Assembly: GCF_003441615.1 (NCBI RefSeq)
Contig: NZ_CP031842.1
Location: forward strand, 3,046,001 to 3,110,000
Source: Dechloromonas sp. HYN0024
GTDB taxonomy: Bacteria; Pseudomonadota; Gammaproteobacteria; Burkholderiales; Rhodocyclaceae
Length of the DNA: 64,000 nt
Reading direction: 5' to 3'
Shown here: piece by piece, positions 61,829 through 64,000 of the stretch
Position numbering within the stretch: position 1 is the first letter of the stretch
How the letters are laid out: the number at the start of each line of letters is the position of its first letter
The notes under the pieces: generated by a model
Seen by the model: the letters and a program-made list of their open reading frames with translations, nothing else
Told to the model about the DNA's origin: nothing
Databases searched by the model: none
Translations under genes and position numbers: made by a program

Positions 61829-63739
61829 ATGCATCCACGTTTGCACCCACTGGCCGCCCTGCTGGCCGTCTCGTTCGCGCCTTCGGCTTTCGCCCTTGAA
61901 CAACTGGCCCTGCTAGACCCCGTCGTCGTCACTGCAACCCGCCAGTCACAGCGGGCCAACGAGGCCATTGCCGATATCACGATCATCGACAGGCACGATA
62001 TCGAGAATGCTGGCCCCGCCACCACCCTGGCCGAATTGCTTGGGCGCAGCACCGGTATCGAATTTGGCCGGGCGGGCGGACACGGCGCTGATGAAAGCGT
62101 CTTCATACGCGGCACCAACAGCGGCCACGCGCTCGTACTTCTTGACGGCATCCGGGTCAATTCAGCAACAACCGGCAGCACGGCAATCCAGATGATTCCG
62201 CTGTCACAGATTGAGCGTATCGAAATTCTGCGCGGCCCCGCATCGGCAATATACGGTTCAGATGCCATCGGCGGCGTTATCCAGATTTTCACCCGGTCTG
62301 GAGGCGAAGCCCCGCGCTTCACCGTCCAGGCCGGTGCCGGCAGCGCATCGACCTATGAAAGCAGCGTCGCCCACGCCAACCGGATTGGCAATTTCTCTTA
62401 CAGCATCAAGGCTGGCGTGAATGGCACCCAGGGGATCAACGGCATCGAGTCAACAAACTATCCCGGATACAACCCGGACAAGGATGGTTATCGCAATAAC
62501 AACCTCAACCTCAATGCGGGGTATCGCCTCAATCCGGAAACGGAAATCGGTGCCGGTATTTTCAATGCACAGACAGTTAGCCGATACGATGCCTATCAAA
62601 CGGATCCGAACACATACGCAAGCCTGAACGCTAACCGCGATTACGAAATGAAACATCGGACATCGGGCGCCTACGCCTTCGCAACGTTTGCCCCGACTGC
62701 GATCTGGAAATCGAACATCCGAATCGCCCAGGGCGTAGACCGGACGGAAAGCCCGGAATCCCTCATCGGCGATCCGATCAGCCTCTTCAAGACAACACAG
62801 AATCAATACACCTGGCAGAATGATATCGCCCTGCCGCTTGGCACATTGCTGGCTGGCTTGGAACGACTTGAACAGGAAGTGGATTCAACCAAGAATTTTT
62901 CGATTAGGGCGCGTAGCATTAATTCAGCCATGATCGGTTGGAATGCCTCGATCAATGCTCATGCCATTCAGTTGAATGCACGTAGCGACGATAACTCGCA
63001 GTTCGGGCAACACCAGACCTGGCTGGCCGGCTATGGTTTCCGCTTCGCTCCAGCCTGGCGGATCGCCGCAAGCTTCGGTACCGCGTTCAAGGCACCGACC
63101 ATGAACGACCTTTACTTCCCGACCACCCCGGGTGTCGGCGGCGGCAATGCCAATCTGAAACCCGAGGAATCACGTAACGGCGAAGTTTCTCTGCGCTACC
63201 AGCAGGGCACCAACCACGCTCGAATCACCTATTTCCACAACACGATCCGTAACTTGATCGAATGGACTACTGACCCGAATACCTACTACTCGACCCCTGC
63301 CAACGTTGGAGAGGTCAAAATAGAGGGCATTGAGATGTCAGCTGGCACAACTGTCGGCAATTGGCTGTTGAATGCAAATGCCACCATCCAGGATCCGAAG
63401 GATATGGATACCGATCAACAGCTACGTCGCCGCGCCAAGGCTTTCGGTAACGTCTCGGCAACCTACGTGGCAGGCCCTTTCAAGGGCGGTATCGAGTGGA
63501 AAATGGTCGGCACCCGTTATGACGATCCACATTGGCAAACTCGCATGAACCAGGTCCGCATGGGTAGCTATGCGATAGCCAATCTCTTTGGCGAATATTC
63601 AGTTGCCAAGGACTGGAGTCTTTTTGCGCGCGTCGACAACCTGTTCGACAAGAACTACGAAGTCGCGCGATCCAAAAACGTGATTTACGGCACACCGGGT
63701 TTGACCGCCTTTGCCGGCATCCGCTACACCCTTCAGTAA
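61829..63739 (+). CDS. btuB: Vitamin B12 TonB-dependent outer membrane receptor BtuB
   Basis: A 636-residue TonB-dependent receptor. The signal peptide is about residues 1-22 (ends PSAFA), the TonB box is DPVVVTATR (about 30-38), the plug follows (RSTGIEFGRAGGHGADESV and IERIEILRGPASAIYG in part), and the beta-barrel ends with GIRYTLQ. ATG at 61829 has AAAGGA upstream. It is controlled by the B12 riboswitch and followed at once by a permease gene, which together import cobalamin or a cobinamide. Confidence 0.95.
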   Translation: MHPRLHPLAALLAVSFAPSAFALEQLALLDPVVVTATRQSQRANEAIADITIIDRHDIENAGPATTLAELLGRSTGIEFGRAGGHGADESVFIRGTNSGHALVLLDGIRVNSATTGSTAIQMIPLSQIERIEILRGPASAIYGSDAIGGVIQIFTRSGGEAPRFTVQAGAGSASTYESSVAHANRIGNFSYSIKAGVNGTQGINGIESTNYPGYNPDKDGYRNNNLNLNAGYRLNPETEIGAGIFNAQTVSRYDAYQTDPNTYASLNANRDYEMKHRTSGAYAFATFAPTAIWKSNIRIAQGVDRTESPESLIGDPISLFKTTQNQYTWQNDIALPLGTLLAGLERLEQEVDSTKNFSIRARSINSAMIGWNASINAHAIQLNARSDDNSQFGQHQTWLAGYGFRFAPAWRIAASFGTAFKAPTMNDLYFPTTPGVGGGNANLKPEESRNGEVSLRYQQGTNHARITYFHNTIRNLIEWTTDPNTYYSTPANVGEVKIEGIEMSAGTTVGNWLLNANATIQDPKDMDTDQQLRRRAKAFGNVSATYVAGPFKGGIEWKMVGTRYDDPHWQTRMNQVRMGSYAIANLFGEYSVAKDWSLFARVDNLFDKNYEVARSKNVIYGTPGLTAFAGIRYTLQ

Positions 63740-63740
63740 T

Positions 63741-64000
63741 ATGCCCACCCGCCGTCGCGCCATCCTGATTCTCATCAGCCTCTGCCTGCTGGCCGTGGCG
63801 AGCATCGGGCTGGCGTTAACGGTGGGCAGTTTCAAGGTTTCATACAGTGACGTCCTGGCCGCCCTGTTCGGTCAGGAGGGCGGGTCTGGCGATGTCGTGC
63901 TGCAACTCCGTCTGCCGCGCGCCCTGGCCGGGTTTGCCTGCGGCGGCTTGCTGGCATTGGCCGGCGCCCTAATGCAGGTGTTGTTACGCAATCCGCTGGC
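63741..64000 (+). CDS. btuC: BtuC/FecCD-type ABC transporter permease (3' end cut by window edge)
   Basis: From ATG 63741, one base after the btuB stop codon, 86 residues are visible before the window ends. One N-terminal helix (RRAILILISLCLLAVASIG) and the FecCD landmark RLPRALAGFACGGLLALAG with LLRNPL are clear. Given the btuB partner it is probably the B12 permease BtuC; a siderophore permease is the alternative. Confidence 0.85.
   Translation, partial: MPTRRRAILILISLCLLAVASIGLALTVGSFKVSYSDVLAALFGQEGGSGDVVLQLRLPRALAGFACGGLLALAGALMQVLLRNPL

Overview
The window is a GC-rich, densely coded stretch of bacterial chromosome. Gene content and order (aroQ-accB-accC-prmA-DUF3426, zapA followed by 6S RNA, a full ccmABCDEFGHI operon ending in napF, hyp genes with hypX and hybE) point to a facultatively denitrifying betaproteobacterium, most likely Rhodocyclales of the Dechloromonas/Azonexus type. 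That placement is an inference from protein families, not a database result. I see no tRNA, rRNA operon, insertion sequence, phage or CRISPR array; the window reads as core plus lifestyle genes rather than a mobile island.

Layout. 1-3.6 kb (mostly minus): a YqiA-type esterase (cut by the window edge), uppP, a YkgJ-type cysteine cluster protein, and thiC under a TPP riboswitch. 3.8-8.3 kb (plus): an exported fusion of a surface-adhesin-E-like domain with an alpha carbonic anhydrase, a TetR regulator whose start codon lies inside a 38-bp palindrome, then pcm, a rhodanese and a TolC-type outer membrane channel. 8.3-16 kb: envelope genes (waaA, waaC, a sugar-nucleotide epimerase, glmS, apaH, and the ornithine-lipid pair olsB/olsA-like). 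16-23.4 kb: a PfkB kinase, a zinc-ribbon/DUF3426 membrane protein, prmA, accC, accB, aroQ, a nucleotidyltransferase-like protein and the peptidoglycan recycling ligase mpl. 23.4-26.7 kb: malic enzyme maeB and a nickel/cobalt permease.

26.9-37.7 kb is a [NiFe]-hydrogenase maturation region: hypA-hypB-hypF-hybE-hypC-hypD-hypE, then hypX overlapping nhaA, with the nickel permease nearby. No hydrogenase structural genes are present. An orphan Lon-like AAA ATPase and a 68-residue unknown ORF sit inside this region. 38-45 kb is the cytochrome c maturation operon, most of its genes overlapping by ATGA, followed by napF. 45-54.5 kb holds two unrecognised proteins and then the propionyl-CoA to succinyl-CoA operon (methylmalonyl-CoA mutase, meaB, pccB, pccA) with a divergent GntR regulator. 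54.5-58.5 kb carries a split Aer-like pair (separate PAS and chemoreceptor genes) and acetate uptake (yjcH-actP). 58.6-61.4 kb has an enoyl-CoA hydratase-like protein, a TSUP permease, an EVE protein, 6S RNA, zapA and a zapB-like coiled coil. The window ends with a cobalamin riboswitch, btuB and the start of a BtuC-like permease. B12 uptake here and the B12-dependent mutase upstream fit one physiology: propionate/odd-chain or storage-polymer metabolism that needs imported or salvaged cobalamin.

No wholly new multigene system is evident. The best leads are the split Aer pair, the hypX-nhaA translational coupling, the palindrome over the TetR start codon, the 131-nt convergent overlap of apaH with the olsA-like gene, and several unrecognised proteins.
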